64,000 nucleotides of DNA from Comamonadaceae bacterium UBA2334 (GTDB lineage Bacteria; Pseudomonadota; Gammaproteobacteria; Burkholderiales; Burkholderiaceae_C). A program made the position numbers and the translations under genes. Positions 8,330-17,962 of the stretch are shown here, piece after piece (position 1 is the stretch's first letter; the number at the start of each line of letters is the position of its first letter). The notes beneath the pieces are model-generated. The model was not told the origin of the DNA. It saw nothing but the letters and a program-made list of their open reading frames with translations, and made no database searches. The stretch covers positions 7,182 through 71,181 of the forward strand of contig DDUQ01000065.1 of NCBI GenBank assembly GCA_002344885.1. The letters are read 5' to 3'.

Positions 8330-9580
8330 ATGAATTCCAATGTGTTGATTGCCGGTGGTGGCATAGGTGGCATGGGCTTGGCAGTTGCGCTGTCCCGCGC
8401 CGGGTTGAACGTGGACTTGCTGGAGCAAACCCCCGAGTTTTCGGAGGTGGGCGCAGGCATCCAGTTGGGGCCCAATGCTGTGCGGGTGTTGTCCGACTGG
8501 GGCTTGTCCAATGCCCTGCAGGCTGTGGCGGCGTTTCCTGACCGATTGAGGGTGTGTGACGCGCACCAGGGCACGGTGCTGGGCGAGTTGGCCCTGGGCG
8601 AGCGGGCCCAACAGAAGTATGGCCAGCCTTACGCCACCATTCACCGAGCAGACGCGTTGCAGGTGCTGTTGGCTGCAGCACAGGCCGAGCCGCGTGTGTC
8701 TTTGCATCTGAAGGAGCGTGTGCGCAACCTGCACGAAACCCCAGCCGGGGTGCATGTGCTGACCGAGACCGGGCACACCTACGAAGCTGCCGCGCTGGTG
8801 GGTTGTGACGGGCTCTGGAGTGTGGTGCGCCGGCATGTCACCGCTGGCCCGGTAGGCCTGCAACCGGGGGGTGACCCACCACTGGAGGTGCCGCCCCGCT
8901 TCTCGGGGCACCTGGCTTACCGGGGCATGGTGGCCCAGGCCGATTTGCCCGCCAATCTGCGCACCCAGAGTGTGACGGCCTGGCTGGGCGCGCAGTTGCA
9001 TGTGGTGCATTACCCCGTGCGCAGGGGAGAGCTGGTCAACGTGGTGGCAGTGGTCGAGGGCCGTCACACGGGCAACCCGCAAGGCTGGAGCCATGACGCC
9101 AACCGCGCCGAACTGCTGGAGGCCATTGGCAACGTCCACCCGCAGTTGCGCGGCATGCTGGAGGCCGTGACGACCTGGAAACTCTGGCCACTGAACGACC
9201 GGCCGCCCATGACCGGTGCCTATGAACACGCGCAGGGCCGGGTGGCGCTGGCGGGCGACGCCGCTCACCCCATGCGCCCCTACCTGGCGCAGGGTGCCGC
9301 CATGGCGCTGGAAGACGCGTGGACACTGGGCCGCCTGGCTCAGCGGGAGCTCGGCCGGGTGGGTGATGCGGGCAGCATGGCGTGGGCCAATCTGTTCCAG
9401 CGCTACGCCAACGGCCGCTGGCAGCGCAACGCACGGGTGCAGGCCACGTCCATTCGCAACGGCACCGTGTTCCACGCCGATGGTTTGTTGCGCATGGGGC
9501 GTGACCTGGCGCTGTCCACACTGGGCAACCGCCTGCTCGACAAAGACTGGCTGTACAGCGGTCCGCCCGACGTGGCGTGA
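8330..9580 (+). CDS. FAD-dependent aromatic monooxygenase (salicylate/3-hydroxybenzoate hydroxylase type)
   Basis: A 416-residue group A flavoprotein monooxygenase. It shows the N-terminal dinucleotide-binding motif (VLIAGGGIGGMGLAVALSRAG), the substrate-side FSEVGAGIQLGPNAVRVL typical of salicylate and 3-hydroxybenzoate 6-hydroxylases, the middle CDGLWS motif and the second FAD motif ALAGDAAHPMRPYLAQGAAM. It should hydroxylate an aromatic acid using NAD(P)H and O2; the exact substrate is not decidable. The Pro-rich 'ARPY' loop resembles 3-hydroxybenzoate 6-monooxygenase. It stands alone, with no ring-cleavage gene adjacent. Confidence 0.85.
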   Translation: MNSNVLIAGGGIGGMGLAVALSRAGLNVDLLEQTPEFSEVGAGIQLGPNAVRVLSDWGLSNALQAVAAFPDRLRVCDAHQGTVLGELALGERAQQKYGQPYATIHRADALQVLLAAAQAEPRVSLHLKERVRNLHETPAGVHVLTETGHTYEAAALVGCDGLWSVVRRHVTAGPVGLQPGGDPPLEVPPRFSGHLAYRGMVAQADLPANLRTQSVTAWLGAQLHVVHYPVRRGELVNVVAVVEGRHTGNPQGWSHDANRAELLEAIGNVHPQLRGMLEAVTTWKLWPLNDRPPMTGAYEHAQGRVALAGDAAHPMRPYLAQGAAMALEDAWTLGRLAQRELGRVGDAGSMAWANLFQRYANGRWQRNARVQATSIRNGTVFHADGLLRMGRDLALSTLGNRLLDKDWLYSGPPDVA

Positions 9581-9605
9581 GCCGCTTGCCAGCGCCACCT
9601 GAGTT

Positions 9606-10091
9606 TCAGAGCAGCGCGTAGGTGGTGCTGGCGCGGCACACGCTTTTGCCGTCGTTCGCACCGGTGATGTCGATTTCGCCGAACACCAGGCTCTTGCCGG
9701 CGCGAATGACGCGTGCCGTCACCCAGCCGTCCTGGTTGGCCAGGGGCTTGAGGAAGCTGGTGTTCAGCTGCACCGTTGTCATGGGCTGCCGACTGCCCAG
9801 CTGGCTGACAATGGCCAGTACCATGGCGGTATCGGCGGCAGCCATCATGGCCTGCCCGCACACCATGCCGCCGATGCGGCTCAGGTGGGGGTTGGCAGGC
9901 AGGCGCAGGGTCACTTCTCCGCGTGTGGCTTTCGTCACCTGCAGGCCCAGCTGCTGGACCCATGGGGCAAACCAGTCGGCCAGCAAGGCTTGCAGGCTGG
10001 CGGTGTCCACCCCGCCGCTTGGCGGCGCGGCGGGATCGGGGGTGCCTGAGGCCTTGGTCGGGGTGGGGGTGTCGGACGCAGGGTGGGTCAT
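9606..10091 (-). CDS. PaaI-type hotdog-fold thioesterase
   Basis: A 161-residue protein. After a Pro/Thr-rich N-terminus of about 30 residues comes a hotdog domain with VTKATRGEVTLRLPANPHLS, the active-site-like helix GGMVCGQAMMAAADTAMVLA and TTVQLNTSFLKP. Such enzymes hydrolyse acyl-CoA thioesters, often of phenylacetate or other aromatic catabolism. ATG 10091 has AGGAGATGCC upstream. It converges with the monooxygenase gene (25 bp between the ends), and a functional link to that gene is only possible, not shown. Confidence 0.82.
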   Translation of the reverse strand: MTHPASDTPTPTKASGTPDPAAPPSGGVDTASLQALLADWFAPWVQQLGLQVTKATRGEVTLRLPANPHLSRIGGMVCGQAMMAAADTAMVLAIVSQLGSRQPMTTVQLNTSFLKPLANQDGWVTARVIRAGKSLVFGEIDITGANDGKSVCRASTTYALL

Positions 10092-10203
10092 GTGGCATCT
10101 CCTGGGCTGGGGCAAGGTGCGGCGTGTCGGGCCATTGGGTGGATGGGCCGTGGGAAACCGACTGTCGGGGCATGATGCCACAGGATACGCGTGTTAATTT
10201 TTT

Positions 10204-10250
10204 GATAGCTTGTTTGTCAATGAATAAAAGCGGTGGAGTGCATTTTGGTT
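10204..10250 (+). repeat. Half copy (D) of the palindromic repeat family
   Basis: This AT-rich stretch in the promoter region of the Bug-family gene reads like one arm of the ~95 bp hairpin repeat seen complete at 37541, 45081 and 47026. The shared core is ATAGC, then about 25 bp, then AAGCGGTGGAG and a run ending ATTTT. The left arm is missing. It ends 16 bp before the start codon at 10267, so it may affect that gene's 5' leader. Confidence 0.5.
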
Positions 10251-10266
10251 TGTAAAAGGAATTCGC

Positions 10267-11301
10267 ATGGTTGCTGAAAACGTGTTGTCTGGCCGCCGCG
10301 CAGCGTGGCAGCGGTTGTGGCGTTGGGGGGTGATGGGGTGTGGCGCGGCTGCGGTGCTGGCGGTGGCCCCGGCCTGGGCTGCCCCGGATGCGAAGGCTGC
10401 GGCACCGGCCTGGCCCAGCCAGCCGTTGAAGCTGGTGGTGGGCTTTCCCGCAGGCTCATCCCCCGATCTCACCGCGCGCCTGTTGGCCGAGCCGCTGGCG
10501 CAGGCCCTGGGGCAGCCTGTGGTGGTGGACAACAAGCCCGGTGCGGGCGGCAACATTGGCGCTGCGGCGGTGGCACAGGCCAAAGACGGCCACACGCTGG
10601 GGCTGATGATCAATGGCAACCTGACGATAGCCAGAATCCTCAACCCGGCCACGCCGTACGACCCGTTGAAAGACCTGGCACCGGTGTCGCTCATCGCCAC
10701 CGCACCGCTGGTGTTGACGGGTCCGGTCAGCGTGCCCGCCCAGGGGGCCGCGTTTCTGGCTGCGGGCAAGCAGGCGGGCGGCGCGTGGAACTACGGCACC
10801 CCAGGTGTGGGCACCGTTGCCCACCTGGGGGCAGAATTGCTCCAGGCCCGCGCCGGCTTCGCAGCCGTGCATGTGCCGTACCCTGGCAACCCGCAGGTCA
10901 TCACCGGCATGCTGGCGGGTCAGACACAGTTTGCATTGCTGCCACCCGGCCTGGCCATGGCGCAGGTCAGGGCGGGCAAGCTGCAGGCCATCGGTGTGAC
11001 ATCGGCCGGCCGCAGCAGCCTGGTGCCCGAGGTGCCCAGCCTGGCCGAGGCTGGTCTGGCCGGCTTCCAGCTTGAAATCTGGAACGCAGTGGCTGCACCG
11101 GCGGGCATGCCGTCTGCCCACATCCGCAAGGTTGCCGATGCGCTGGTGGACATCGTTCGCCGCCCCGACATGCGGCAAAAGCTGTTCAACCAGGGCTGGC
11201 AGGTGGCCGGCACCTCACCCGAAGGGCTGGCCAACCGCATCCAGGCAGACACGGCGCAGATGAGTGCGGTCATCCTGCAGCAGGGCATCCGGGCGCAATG
11301 A
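10267..11301 (+). CDS. Bug-family tripartite tricarboxylate transporter substrate-binding protein
   Basis: A 344-residue periplasmic binding protein. The signal peptide has a long basic N-region (RRAAWQRLWRWGVMGCG), a hydrophobic core and a likely cleavage after AWA. The mature part starts WPSQPLKLVVGFPAGSSPDL, the hallmark of Bug proteins, with DNKPGAGGNIGAAAVAQAKD downstream. Bug proteins feed TctA/TctB-type permeases or act as orphan solute sensors and are highly amplified in Burkholderiales. No permease genes are nearby, so it is an orphan. AAAAGGA lies 8 bp before ATG 10267. Confidence 0.92.
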   Translation: MVAENVLSGRRAAWQRLWRWGVMGCGAAAVLAVAPAWAAPDAKAAAPAWPSQPLKLVVGFPAGSSPDLTARLLAEPLAQALGQPVVVDNKPGAGGNIGAAAVAQAKDGHTLGLMINGNLTIARILNPATPYDPLKDLAPVSLIATAPLVLTGPVSVPAQGAAFLAAGKQAGGAWNYGTPGVGTVAHLGAELLQARAGFAAVHVPYPGNPQVITGMLAGQTQFALLPPGLAMAQVRAGKLQAIGVTSAGRSSLVPEVPSLAEAGLAGFQLEIWNAVAAPAGMPSAHIRKVADALVDIVRRPDMRQKLFNQGWQVAGTSPEGLANRIQADTAQMSAVILQQGIRAQ

Positions 11302-11383
11302 GGGTGCAAAAAAGGCGCGCGGTCTACGCAGAATGGCCCGGCATCGCTACACTGCCACGTCATTCCCCACTTTTCTGGCTGCC

Positions 11384-12229
11384 ATGACCACTTCCAAACG
11401 TGCCCCGCGGGTTGCCGCTGACGATACGCCTGTGCGCAAGACCCGAACCGTCAGGAAGGCTGTGGCGCCTGCCGAGCCGCCACCTGAGCCGCCAGTGCAG
11501 CCCAAGGCCAAGCGGGCCAAGGCTGCCAGCGCGGTGGAGGCCAGTTCGACGCCACCCACTCCCCGGCGCGCGTCCAAGGCTCAGCCACCTGCGCTGGATG
11601 TCATGGCCACGCTGGAATCCGTGGGCCCACGCCTGCGGGCCAAGGCCGTGCAAGCCGAGCAGGGACTGGTCAGCGGGTTGGTGCATTCCATCCAGGACTT
11701 GCCCACCAAGCTGTTGTCACGCCTGGGCACCGCCAGTGACCTGGCAGCCGTGCTGGTCAAGGCGCAGATGCCCAAGCCGGCCAACAAGGCGTTGGTCGAT
11801 CAGGCAGCGGTGTTCCTGCGGGATCTGCGCGAAGCGGCGCAACTGTCAGTGGACGACCTGGCCAAGGCATTGACGCTGGAAGATGCTTCGCTGCTGTCCA
11901 TGGTGGAAAGCGGCAAGGTGGGTCTGCCGTTTGACATCATCCTGCGTATGGCCACGGTGCTGGGCAAGAACGACCCGGTGGGCTTCATCCTGAAGGTGAC
12001 GCGCGCTTACAACCCCGGCATCTGGGCCACGCTGGACAAACTTGGCATTGGCAAGCTGGTGGTGCAGGCAGGGCGCGAGCGCGAGTTTGCCAATATTTAC
12101 CGCGCCAACGAGGCGGCCCGGGGTCTCAACGACGCCGAGTTCGCCGCCGCTTTGCGTTTCGTGGCGGCATCGTTCGATTCGGCGGTGGTGTTCCAGCAGC
12201 AGGTCAGGCAGGGTTCGGCCAAGGGCTGA
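11384..12229 (+). CDS. XRE-type helix-turn-helix protein with disordered N-terminus
   Basis: A 281-residue protein. The first ~85 residues are rich in Ala, Pro, Lys and Arg (low complexity, probably disordered). A helix-turn-helix of the lambda-repressor/XRE type is visible at about residues 148-200 (LRDLREAAQLSVDDLAKALT, ASLLSMVESGKVGLPFDIIL). The C-terminal ~80 residues (IGKLVVQAGREREFANIYRA) are unrecognised. It is probably a DNA-binding regulator of unknown target. ATG 11384 is chosen as the first Met preceding the low-complexity tail. It ends 10 bp from the converging kynA. Confidence 0.72.
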   Translation: MTTSKRAPRVAADDTPVRKTRTVRKAVAPAEPPPEPPVQPKAKRAKAASAVEASSTPPTPRRASKAQPPALDVMATLESVGPRLRAKAVQAEQGLVSGLVHSIQDLPTKLLSRLGTASDLAAVLVKAQMPKPANKALVDQAAVFLRDLREAAQLSVDDLAKALTLEDASLLSMVESGKVGLPFDIILRMATVLGKNDPVGFILKVTRAYNPGIWATLDKLGIGKLVVQAGREREFANIYRANEAARGLNDAEFAAALRFVAASFDSAVVFQQQVRQGSAKG

Positions 12230-12239
12230 CCACAACAGA

Positions 12240-13154
12240 TCACAAATCGGTGCGCAGCGCCCACAGCTCGGGGAACAGCACCACGTCCAGCATCTTGCGC
12301 AGGTAGCCCACGCCGCTGGTGCCGCCGCTGCCGCGCTTGAACCCGATGACCCGCTCCACCGTCGTCACATGGCGGAAGCGCCACAGCCGGAAGGCGTCTT
12401 CGATGTCGGTCAGCTTCTCGCCCAGTTGGTAGAGCGACCAGTGGCGCTCGGGCTCGCGGTACACCTGCAGCCAGGCGTCCTTCACCGCGTCGCTGGCGGC
12501 GTAGGGCTGGGTCCAGTCGCGGTTCAGGTGGCTGGCCGGCACGGGCAGGCCCTGGCGGGCCATGAGCTGCAATGCCAGGTCGTACAGGGAGGGCGCCTCG
12601 TAGGCCGCCTGCACCACCGCCAGCCGTTCGGCGTGGTGGGCGTGGGGGCGCAGCATGGCAGCGTTCTTGTTGCCCAGGCTGAACTCGATGCAGCGGTACT
12701 GGTGGCTCTGGAAGCCGCTGGAGTTGTCGAGGTAGGGGCGGATGGCACTGTATTCGGGCGGCGTCATGGTGGCCAGCACGTCCCAGGCGTGCACCAGTTG
12801 CTCCATGATTTTGCTGACGCGCGACATCATCTTGAACGCCGGGGGCAGGTCGTTGGCCGCCACGTGCTGCATGGCTGCTTTCAGTTCGTGCAGCAGCAGC
12901 TTCATCCACAGCTCACTCGTCTGGTGCTGCACGATGAACAGCATTTCGTTGTGGTTGGGGCTCAGGGGGTGCTGGGCATTGAGGATGGCGTCCAGGCTCA
13001 GGTAGTCGCCGTAACTCATGCTGCGGCTGAAGTCGAGCTTGGCGTGTTCAGCGTGCACGATGGCTTCCGGCAGCGCCTGGCCAGTCGGGCTGGCTGGGGC
13101 TGCGGGGGCGGGCGCGGCGTGCATGGGGCAGCCGTTGGAGGGTGCGTGGGTCAT
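12240..13154 (-). CDS. kynA: Tryptophan 2,3-dioxygenase
   Basis: A 304-residue heme enzyme that opens the indole ring of L-tryptophan to N-formylkynurenine, the first step of the kynurenine pathway. Family sequence is clear: [36 protein letters not shown] (substrate pocket and helix), [19 protein letters not shown] and the C-terminal loop [18 protein letters not shown]. The ~30-residue Ala/Pro N-terminus before the conserved part is variable, so the start could be slightly later than ATG 13154. It is the last gene of kynBUA and starts 17 bp after kynU. Confidence 0.96.
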   Translation of the reverse strand: MTHAPSNGCPMHAAPAPAAPASPTGQALPEAIVHAEHAKLDFSRSMSYGDYLSLDAILNAQHPLSPNHNEMLFIVQHQTSELWMKLLLHELKAAMQHVAANDLPPAFKMMSRVSKIMEQLVHAWDVLATMTPPEYSAIRPYLDNSSGFQSHQYRCIEFSLGNKNAAMLRPHAHHAERLAVVQAAYEAPSLYDLALQLMARQGLPVPASHLNRDWTQPYAASDAVKDAWLQVYREPERHWSLYQLGEKLTDIEDAFRLWRFRHVTTVERVIGFKRGSGGTSGVGYLRKMLDVVLFPELWALRTDL

Positions 13155-13171
13155 GGTGGGGTGGCTCCGGT

Positions 13172-14572
13172 TCAGGTCACGGCGTGTTTCTGGTTGAAGC
13201 CGGGCTGTTGCCACTCGCCGGTTTGCAACACCTGCAGCAACTGGTCAGCGGCGTGCCACACGTCGGCAAAGCCCAGGTACATGGGCGTGAAGCCAAAGCG
13301 CAGGATGTCGGGGTGGCGCACATCGCCGGCCCGGAAATCACCCACCACGCCGCGTGCAATCAGCGCCTGCACGATGGCGTAGCCGCCGGTGCCCAAGGTG
13401 GCGTTTGTGCGAACGAGGTCACCGCCGGGCCGCCCCAAGGTGACCTCAGCCCCCTTGGGGGGCAGCGTAGCCCCGGCCTGCAAGGGCGTTTGGGGGCTGA
13501 AAGTCAGGCACACCTGTGAGCCCCGGGCGGCGTGGTCGCGTGGTGTCACCAGTCCCAGGCCGTGGCCTGCGCAGCGCTGTTCCACCAGCGCAATGAACAG
13601 GTCGGTCAGCGCCAGGCTTTTGGCGCGCAGGGCGGCCATGCCACCCAGGGGTTCGGCGGCCAGCAGGGTGTCCACGCCGCATTCCAGCGCGGTCAGGCTG
13701 AGGATGGGCTGGGTGCCGCATTGGTAGCGGGCGATGCCCGCAGCCGGGCGGTAGTCGGGTGTGAACTCGAACGGTGCGGCATGCCCCCACCAGCCTGACA
13801 ACGGCTGCCAGAAGCGGTCGACATGGCGGGCGTTCGCCCACACAAACGCAGGTGCGCCGGGCCCGCCGTTGAGGTATTTGTAGCCGCAGCCCACGGCAAA
13901 GTCGGCGTGTGATCCGTTCAGGTCCACCGGTACGGCACCGGCGCTGTGGGCCAGGTCCCACACGGTCAGGGCACCGGCTGCATGGGCGGCAGCGGTGATA
14001 GCGGCCATGTCGTGCATGGCACCCGTGCGGTAGTTGACGTGGGTGAGCATCAGCACGGCCACATCCGCAGTCAGTTCGCCCAGCACGGCGGGTTGGCTGC
14101 CGTCGTTGTCCATCAGGCGCAGGGTGTAGCCGCGTTCCTTGCACAGGGCTTCGGCAATGTATAGGTCGGTTGGGAAGTTGCTGCGTTCGCTCAGCACCAC
14201 TTTGCGGCCGGGTGCGTCCTGGGCGGCGATGGTCAGCGCGGCGCTCAGCACCTTGAAAAGGTTGACCGACGTGCTGTCGGTGGCCACCACTTCACCGGGG
14301 GCGGCACCGATCAACCGGGCAATTTTGTTGCCCACTTTCTGAGGCAAGGCAAACCAGCCCGCTTTGTTCCAGCTCTGGATCAGGTCGCGTCCCCATTCCG
14401 CGGTCACGGCCTCGGCCACGCGGGCGGGGGCGGTGCGGGGCATCACGCCGAGCGAGTTGCCATCCAGGTAGATGGTGTCGGCGGGAATGTCGTACAGGTT
14501 GCGCAAGGCGCCCAGCGGGTCGGACGCGTCACGGGCCTGGCAGTCAGAGAGGGTGAGGGTTGTGGTATTCAT
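13172..14572 (-). CDS. kynU: Kynureninase
   Basis: A 466-residue PLP enzyme that cleaves L-kynurenine to anthranilate and alanine. It shows the class V aminotransferase fold with [19 protein letters not shown] near the N-terminus, [14 protein letters not shown] (PLP phosphate contact), [15 protein letters not shown] and the Lys loop [18 protein letters not shown], in which Lys binds PLP. It is a little longer than the usual ~415-420 aa; the extra residues lie around the Ala/Gly/Leu-rich stretch near 370-400 ([20 protein letters not shown]). No strong Shine-Dalgarno is visible before ATG 14572. Confidence 0.96.
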   Translation of the reverse strand: MNTTTLTLSDCQARDASDPLGALRNLYDIPADTIYLDGNSLGVMPRTAPARVAEAVTAEWGRDLIQSWNKAGWFALPQKVGNKIARLIGAAPGEVVATDSTSVNLFKVLSAALTIAAQDAPGRKVVLSERSNFPTDLYIAEALCKERGYTLRLMDNDGSQPAVLGELTADVAVLMLTHVNYRTGAMHDMAAITAAAHAAGALTVWDLAHSAGAVPVDLNGSHADFAVGCGYKYLNGGPGAPAFVWANARHVDRFWQPLSGWWGHAAPFEFTPDYRPAAGIARYQCGTQPILSLTALECGVDTLLAAEPLGGMAALRAKSLALTDLFIALVEQRCAGHGLGLVTPRDHAARGSQVCLTFSPQTPLQAGATLPPKGAEVTLGRPGGDLVRTNATLGTGGYAIVQALIARGVVGDFRAGDVRHPDILRFGFTPMYLGFADVWHAADQLLQVLQTGEWQQPGFNQKHAVT

Positions 14573-14721
14573 TGTTAAAAAAGGAGTGCGAAATGACGTC
14601 AATCAAGCGGTGAAGCAAATAAATAATCCAGAAAAATTGCGAAAAAACAATAGCTGTCGTGGTGCCGCGAGCCGGGTGCTGGGGTGGCGTGCGTCGCGTT
14701 CACACACCGTTCCCACCGTGT

Positions 14722-15414
14722 TCACATGGGCAGGGCGCGCAGCACGGCGCGCACGGGGCTGGCATCGGCCGTGGTGAGCTTCAGGGGCAGGGCAATCAGT
14801 TCGTAGTCACCTTCGGGCACGTCGTCGAGCAACAGGTTTTCCAGCACGCGCAACCCCCGGCGGCGGATGACCTGGTGGCTGTCCAGCGTTTTGCTGTCAG
14901 CGGGGTCGATGCTGGCGGTGTCAATGCCCACCAGCACCACGCCCCGGTCGGCCAGCCCTTCAATGGTGGCCGGTGCGAAGGCGCTCAATGCCGGGTCCCA
15001 CTCGCGCTGGGGCATGCGGCTGTAGGTGCGCACCAGCACGCGCGCAGGCAACGGGGCCGTGGGGTCGCCCAAGGCGTGTGCCAGGTGGTGCGGCTGCACC
15101 AGCGGCCCGCAGCCGATGGCGTGGATGACCCGGCAGGGTCCCAGAAAAGGGGTCAGGTCGAGCGCGCCCACCGGCTGACCTGCCGCGTCGTAGTGCAAGG
15201 GGGCATCGGCGTGGGCGCCCAGGTGTGGCGACAGCGTGATGGCGCTCACGTTCACCGGGCAGCCGGGTCCCAGCGTGGCCACCCAGGTCTGGCTGTAGGC
15301 CGTGTCGCCAGGGAAGGCGGGTGTGGCCGCATCGACCGGCGGCGAAATGTCCCACAGTTGCCGCGCCGGTTCAGGCGGGGCCGCTGGGGCGCTTGGAAGG
15401 GGTGGTTGTGTCAT
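14722..15414 (-). CDS. kynB: Kynurenine formamidase (cyclase family)
   Basis: A 230-residue metal-dependent arylformamidase that hydrolyses N-formylkynurenine to kynurenine. Motifs of the bacterial KynB family are present: [33 protein letters not shown] (the metal-binding HxGxHxDxPxH signature) and [20 protein letters not shown]. The first ~15 residues are Pro/Ala-rich and variable. It is the first gene of the kyn cluster, separated from kynU by 149 bp, so kynU may also have its own promoter. No kynR-type Lrp regulator lies next to it. Confidence 0.95.
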   Translation of the reverse strand: MTQPPLPSAPAAPPEPARQLWDISPPVDAATPAFPGDTAYSQTWVATLGPGCPVNVSAITLSPHLGAHADAPLHYDAAGQPVGALDLTPFLGPCRVIHAIGCGPLVQPHHLAHALGDPTAPLPARVLVRTYSRMPQREWDPALSAFAPATIEGLADRGVVLVGIDTASIDPADSKTLDSHQVIRRRGLRVLENLLLDDVPEGDYELIALPLKLTTADASPVRAVLRALPM

Positions 15415-15547
15415 GGGCGCCGAAGTTAGCACCGGACAAATGGGCGTGGTGTCGGTTGCCTGCAACAGGTAGGCAAAAAGACGCCAGGCACGCTCGCCCC
15501 CTGTTTTGCAGGCCCCCCGCTACCGGGTGACTTGCTTCAGGCGGGGG

Positions 15548-16534
15548 TCAGTGGCCGCTGTCCGGTGGCGGCTGACCCGGTGCGGTTCGGTCGTCCGTGT
15601 CCAGCGCTGGCGCTCGGCACACCATCACCTTCAGCGCTCGCTCGGGGTCAGTGTCTGCAAATGCGGCAGGGTTGGCCAGGCGCTGCACGACCTGCAGGTC
15701 GGGGGCTTCCTGTGCCAGCAGGCCGAGCAGAAAGTCTGTGCCCAATTCGGGGGCATTGAGGCACAGCAGTGCGTGGCCGCCTGGGGCCAGCAGTTCGGGC
15801 AGCCGGCGCACCAGGCGGGCATAGTCTTTGGTGGCCACGAAGCTGCCCTTTTGGTAGCTGGGCGGGTCGGCGATGACGAGGTCATAAGGGCCACCCCGGG
15901 TGACCTTGCCCCATGTGTTGAAGATGTCGTGGGCCATGAAGCTGGCACCACTGGTCAGGCCGTTGAGGGCGTGGTTGTGCTGGCCGGTGCCCAGCGCACC
16001 CCGGCTCATGTCCACGTTCAGCACATGGCGCGCACCACCCTGCAGCGCCACCACCGAGAACGCGCAGGTGTAGGCAAACAGGTTCAGCACCTTGGGACGG
16101 TGCCCGGTGCTGGCCAGGTGTTGCATGTGGTCAAACACCCAGCGGCGGCCCTCGGCCATGTCCAGGAAGAGACCGTGGTTTTGACCCGTCAGCAGGTGGA
16201 CCGCATACCGGGTGCCGCGCTCGGTCACAGTGTGGGGTGAGGGGAGCGTGCCGGTCATCAGCCGTGTGTCGGCCTGTCCGGGCTGCAGGCACTGGTACAC
16301 CCAACAAAGGGGCTGACCCGGTGCAATGTTCATCCAGCGTGCCTGCAAGGCAGCACCGATGTCGGACAGTGCTTCATCGGACAGGGGCTTGAAGCTGGTC
16401 AGCACCCAGGCAGGTGGGTAGGCATCCAGCGTCAGGTGCTCGCAACCTGCGTGCAACCCGCCACGGCCATGAAAGTACCGACCGGCATCGGCAGGCAGGG
16501 GCAACTGGGCAATGGCGTTCAGCAGGGCTTGCAT
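15548..16534 (-). CDS. RlmI-like class I SAM-dependent methyltransferase
   Basis: A 328-residue methyltransferase of the RlmI/RlmK 23S rRNA family but without an obvious N-terminal PUA domain. It contains GLFLDMAEGRRWVFDH, the SAM motif VLNLFAYTCAFSVVALQGGA, acidic NVDMSRGALGTGQ and the catalytic-type loop VIADPPSYQKGSF. RlmI methylates cytosine C5 in 23S rRNA; the substrate of this shorter relative may be the same or another RNA. It lies 15 bp downstream of the YkgJ gene on the same strand, so they are probably one transcript. Confidence 0.82.
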   Translation of the reverse strand: MQALLNAIAQLPLPADAGRYFHGRGGLHAGCEHLTLDAYPPAWVLTSFKPLSDEALSDIGAALQARWMNIAPGQPLCWVYQCLQPGQADTRLMTGTLPSPHTVTERGTRYAVHLLTGQNHGLFLDMAEGRRWVFDHMQHLASTGHRPKVLNLFAYTCAFSVVALQGGARHVLNVDMSRGALGTGQHNHALNGLTSGASFMAHDIFNTWGKVTRGGPYDLVIADPPSYQKGSFVATKDYARLVRRLPELLAPGGHALLCLNAPELGTDFLLGLLAQEAPDLQVVQRLANPAAFADTDPERALKVMVCRAPALDTDDRTAPGQPPPDSGH

Positions 16535-16549
16535 GGGGTCTTGGTTGGT

Positions 16550-16870
16550 TCAGGGGGGCGTGGCACCGGGCAAAGGGGGCAAGCCGTGGCGGGCGCGGGC
16601 TTTTTCGCAGCTGTAGCTGCCTTCCTGCAGCTCGCGACAGGGCAACGGGCGTTGCAGGTAGATGCTGCAACCCACCGATTTGCCAACCTGTCCGGTCAGG
16701 GCCACGCAGCGGATGGGCACTTCGCCTGTGCCTTGCATGCGGCACCTGATGCCCCCCACCGGCTCGGTGAGCGAGGTGGGAACCGTGCCACCGCAACTGT
16801 CCAGCTCATACATCGCGAATTCCACGCGGTAGCTGGCGCAGCAGGCACCGCAGTTCACGCAGGCGGACAT
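16550..16870 (-). CDS. YkgJ-family cysteine-cluster protein
   Basis: A 106-residue protein dominated by a metal-binding cysteine cluster: MSACVNCGACCASYRVEF at the start (CxxCxxCC), then RCVALTG and GCSIYLQRPLPCRELQ. The UPF0153/YkgJ family (PF03692) probably binds Fe-S or Zn, and its function is unknown. ATG 16870 puts the cluster at the N-terminus as is normal; a TTG 12 codons upstream is the only extension. It is followed at 15 bp by the RlmI-like gene. Confidence 0.82.
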   Translation of the reverse strand: MSACVNCGACCASYRVEFAMYELDSCGGTVPTSLTEPVGGIRCRMQGTGEVPIRCVALTGQVGKSVGCSIYLQRPLPCRELQEGSYSCEKARARHGLPPLPGATPP

Positions 16871-17020
16871 GGGTTCATCAGGGTCGATGGCGCAGGCACT
16901 GGTCAAATGATCCGATGCTTGGGCAGGCGCGTTGAAACCGGTCGGTCGGCCGCCGGGGCGCGGCTTCGCGACCAGGCTGGCTGGGCGCAGGCTTGCCGAG
17001 GCATCTGCCAGCGGGTGGGT

Positions 17021-17962
17021 TCAGCCCTGACGCCCCAGCAGCAGGTACTCCATCAATGCCTTTTGCACATGCATGCGGTTCTCTGCCTCGTCCCACACCA
17101 CGCTCTGCGGGCCGTCGATCACGTCGGCGGTCACCTCCTCGCCGCGGTGGGCAGGCAGGCAGTGCATGAACAGGGCATCCGGCTGGGCGGCCGCCATCAT
17201 GTCGGCGTTGACGCACCAGTCGGCGAAGGCGGCGCGGCGCACTTCGTTCTCGGCCTCGTAGCCCATGCTGGTCCACACGTCGGTGGTCACAAGGTGGGCA
17301 CCCCGGCAGGCTTCCATGGGGTTGTCAAAAACCTTGTAGCAGGAAGTGCTTGATATACCGGCGGTGGAGGCCTGAACTTCGTATCCTCTGGGTGTGCTGA
17401 TGTGCACCGTGAAGCCCAGCAGCTCGGCGGCCTGCAGCCAGGTGTTGGCCATGTTGTTGCCGTCACCGACCCAAGCCACCACCTTGCCCTTGAGGGCATC
17501 CAGCGGCTGGCCGCTGGCAGCGGGGCGGTATTCCACCAGGGTGAACAGGTCGGCCAGAATCTGGCAGGGGTGAAATTCGTTGGTCAGCCCGTTGATGACC
17601 GGCACGCGCGAGTGGGCGGCAAACCGCTCGATCTTTGCTTGCTCGAACGTGCGGATCATCACCAGATCCACCATGCGGCTGATGACCTTGGCGCTATCTT
17701 CAATCGGCTCGGCCCGGCCCAGCTGGCTGTCGCCGGTGGTCAGGTGCACCACGCTGCCGCCCAGCTGGTACATGCCCGCCTCGAAGCTCACGCGCGTGCG
17801 GGTGCTGGCTTTCTCGAAAATCATGGCCAGCGTGCGGTCGGGGTCGGCAAACGGCTGGTGCTTTTCCACGGCCTTGAATTTGGCCTTGATGAACGCCGCC
17901 CGGCCCAGCAGGTAGCCGTACTCGTCGGCGGACAGGTCTTTGAACTGCAGGTAGTGCTTCAT
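17021..17962 (-). CDS. argF: Ornithine carbamoyltransferase
   Basis: A 313-residue cytosolic enzyme making citrulline from ornithine and carbamoyl phosphate (arginine synthesis). It shows the carbamoyl-phosphate loop FEKASTRTRVSFEAGMYQLG (S-T-R-T-R), VINGLTNEFHPCQILADLFT (HPxQ), VAWVGDGNNMANTWL and the ornithine-binding HCLPAHRGEEV. Length is normal. The ATG overlaps the argD stop by 4 bp (ATGA), so argD-argF are translationally coupled. Confidence 0.97.
   Translation of the reverse strand: MKHYLQFKDLSADEYGYLLGRAAFIKAKFKAVEKHQPFADPDRTLAMIFEKASTRTRVSFEAGMYQLGGSVVHLTTGDSQLGRAEPIEDSAKVISRMVDLVMIRTFEQAKIERFAAHSRVPVINGLTNEFHPCQILADLFTLVEYRPAASGQPLDALKGKVVAWVGDGNNMANTWLQAAELLGFTVHISTPRGYEVQASTAGISSTSCYKVFDNPMEACRGAHLVTTDVWTSMGYEAENEVRRAAFADWCVNADMMAAAQPDALFMHCLPAHRGEEVTADVIDGPQSVVWDEAENRMHVQKALMEYLLLGRQG

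Noticed and set aside
14583..14680. A further copy of the palindromic repeat upstream of kynU
   Set aside because: It has an AAGCGGTGAAG-like word but no clear second arm or ATAGC loop unit at the right spacing.
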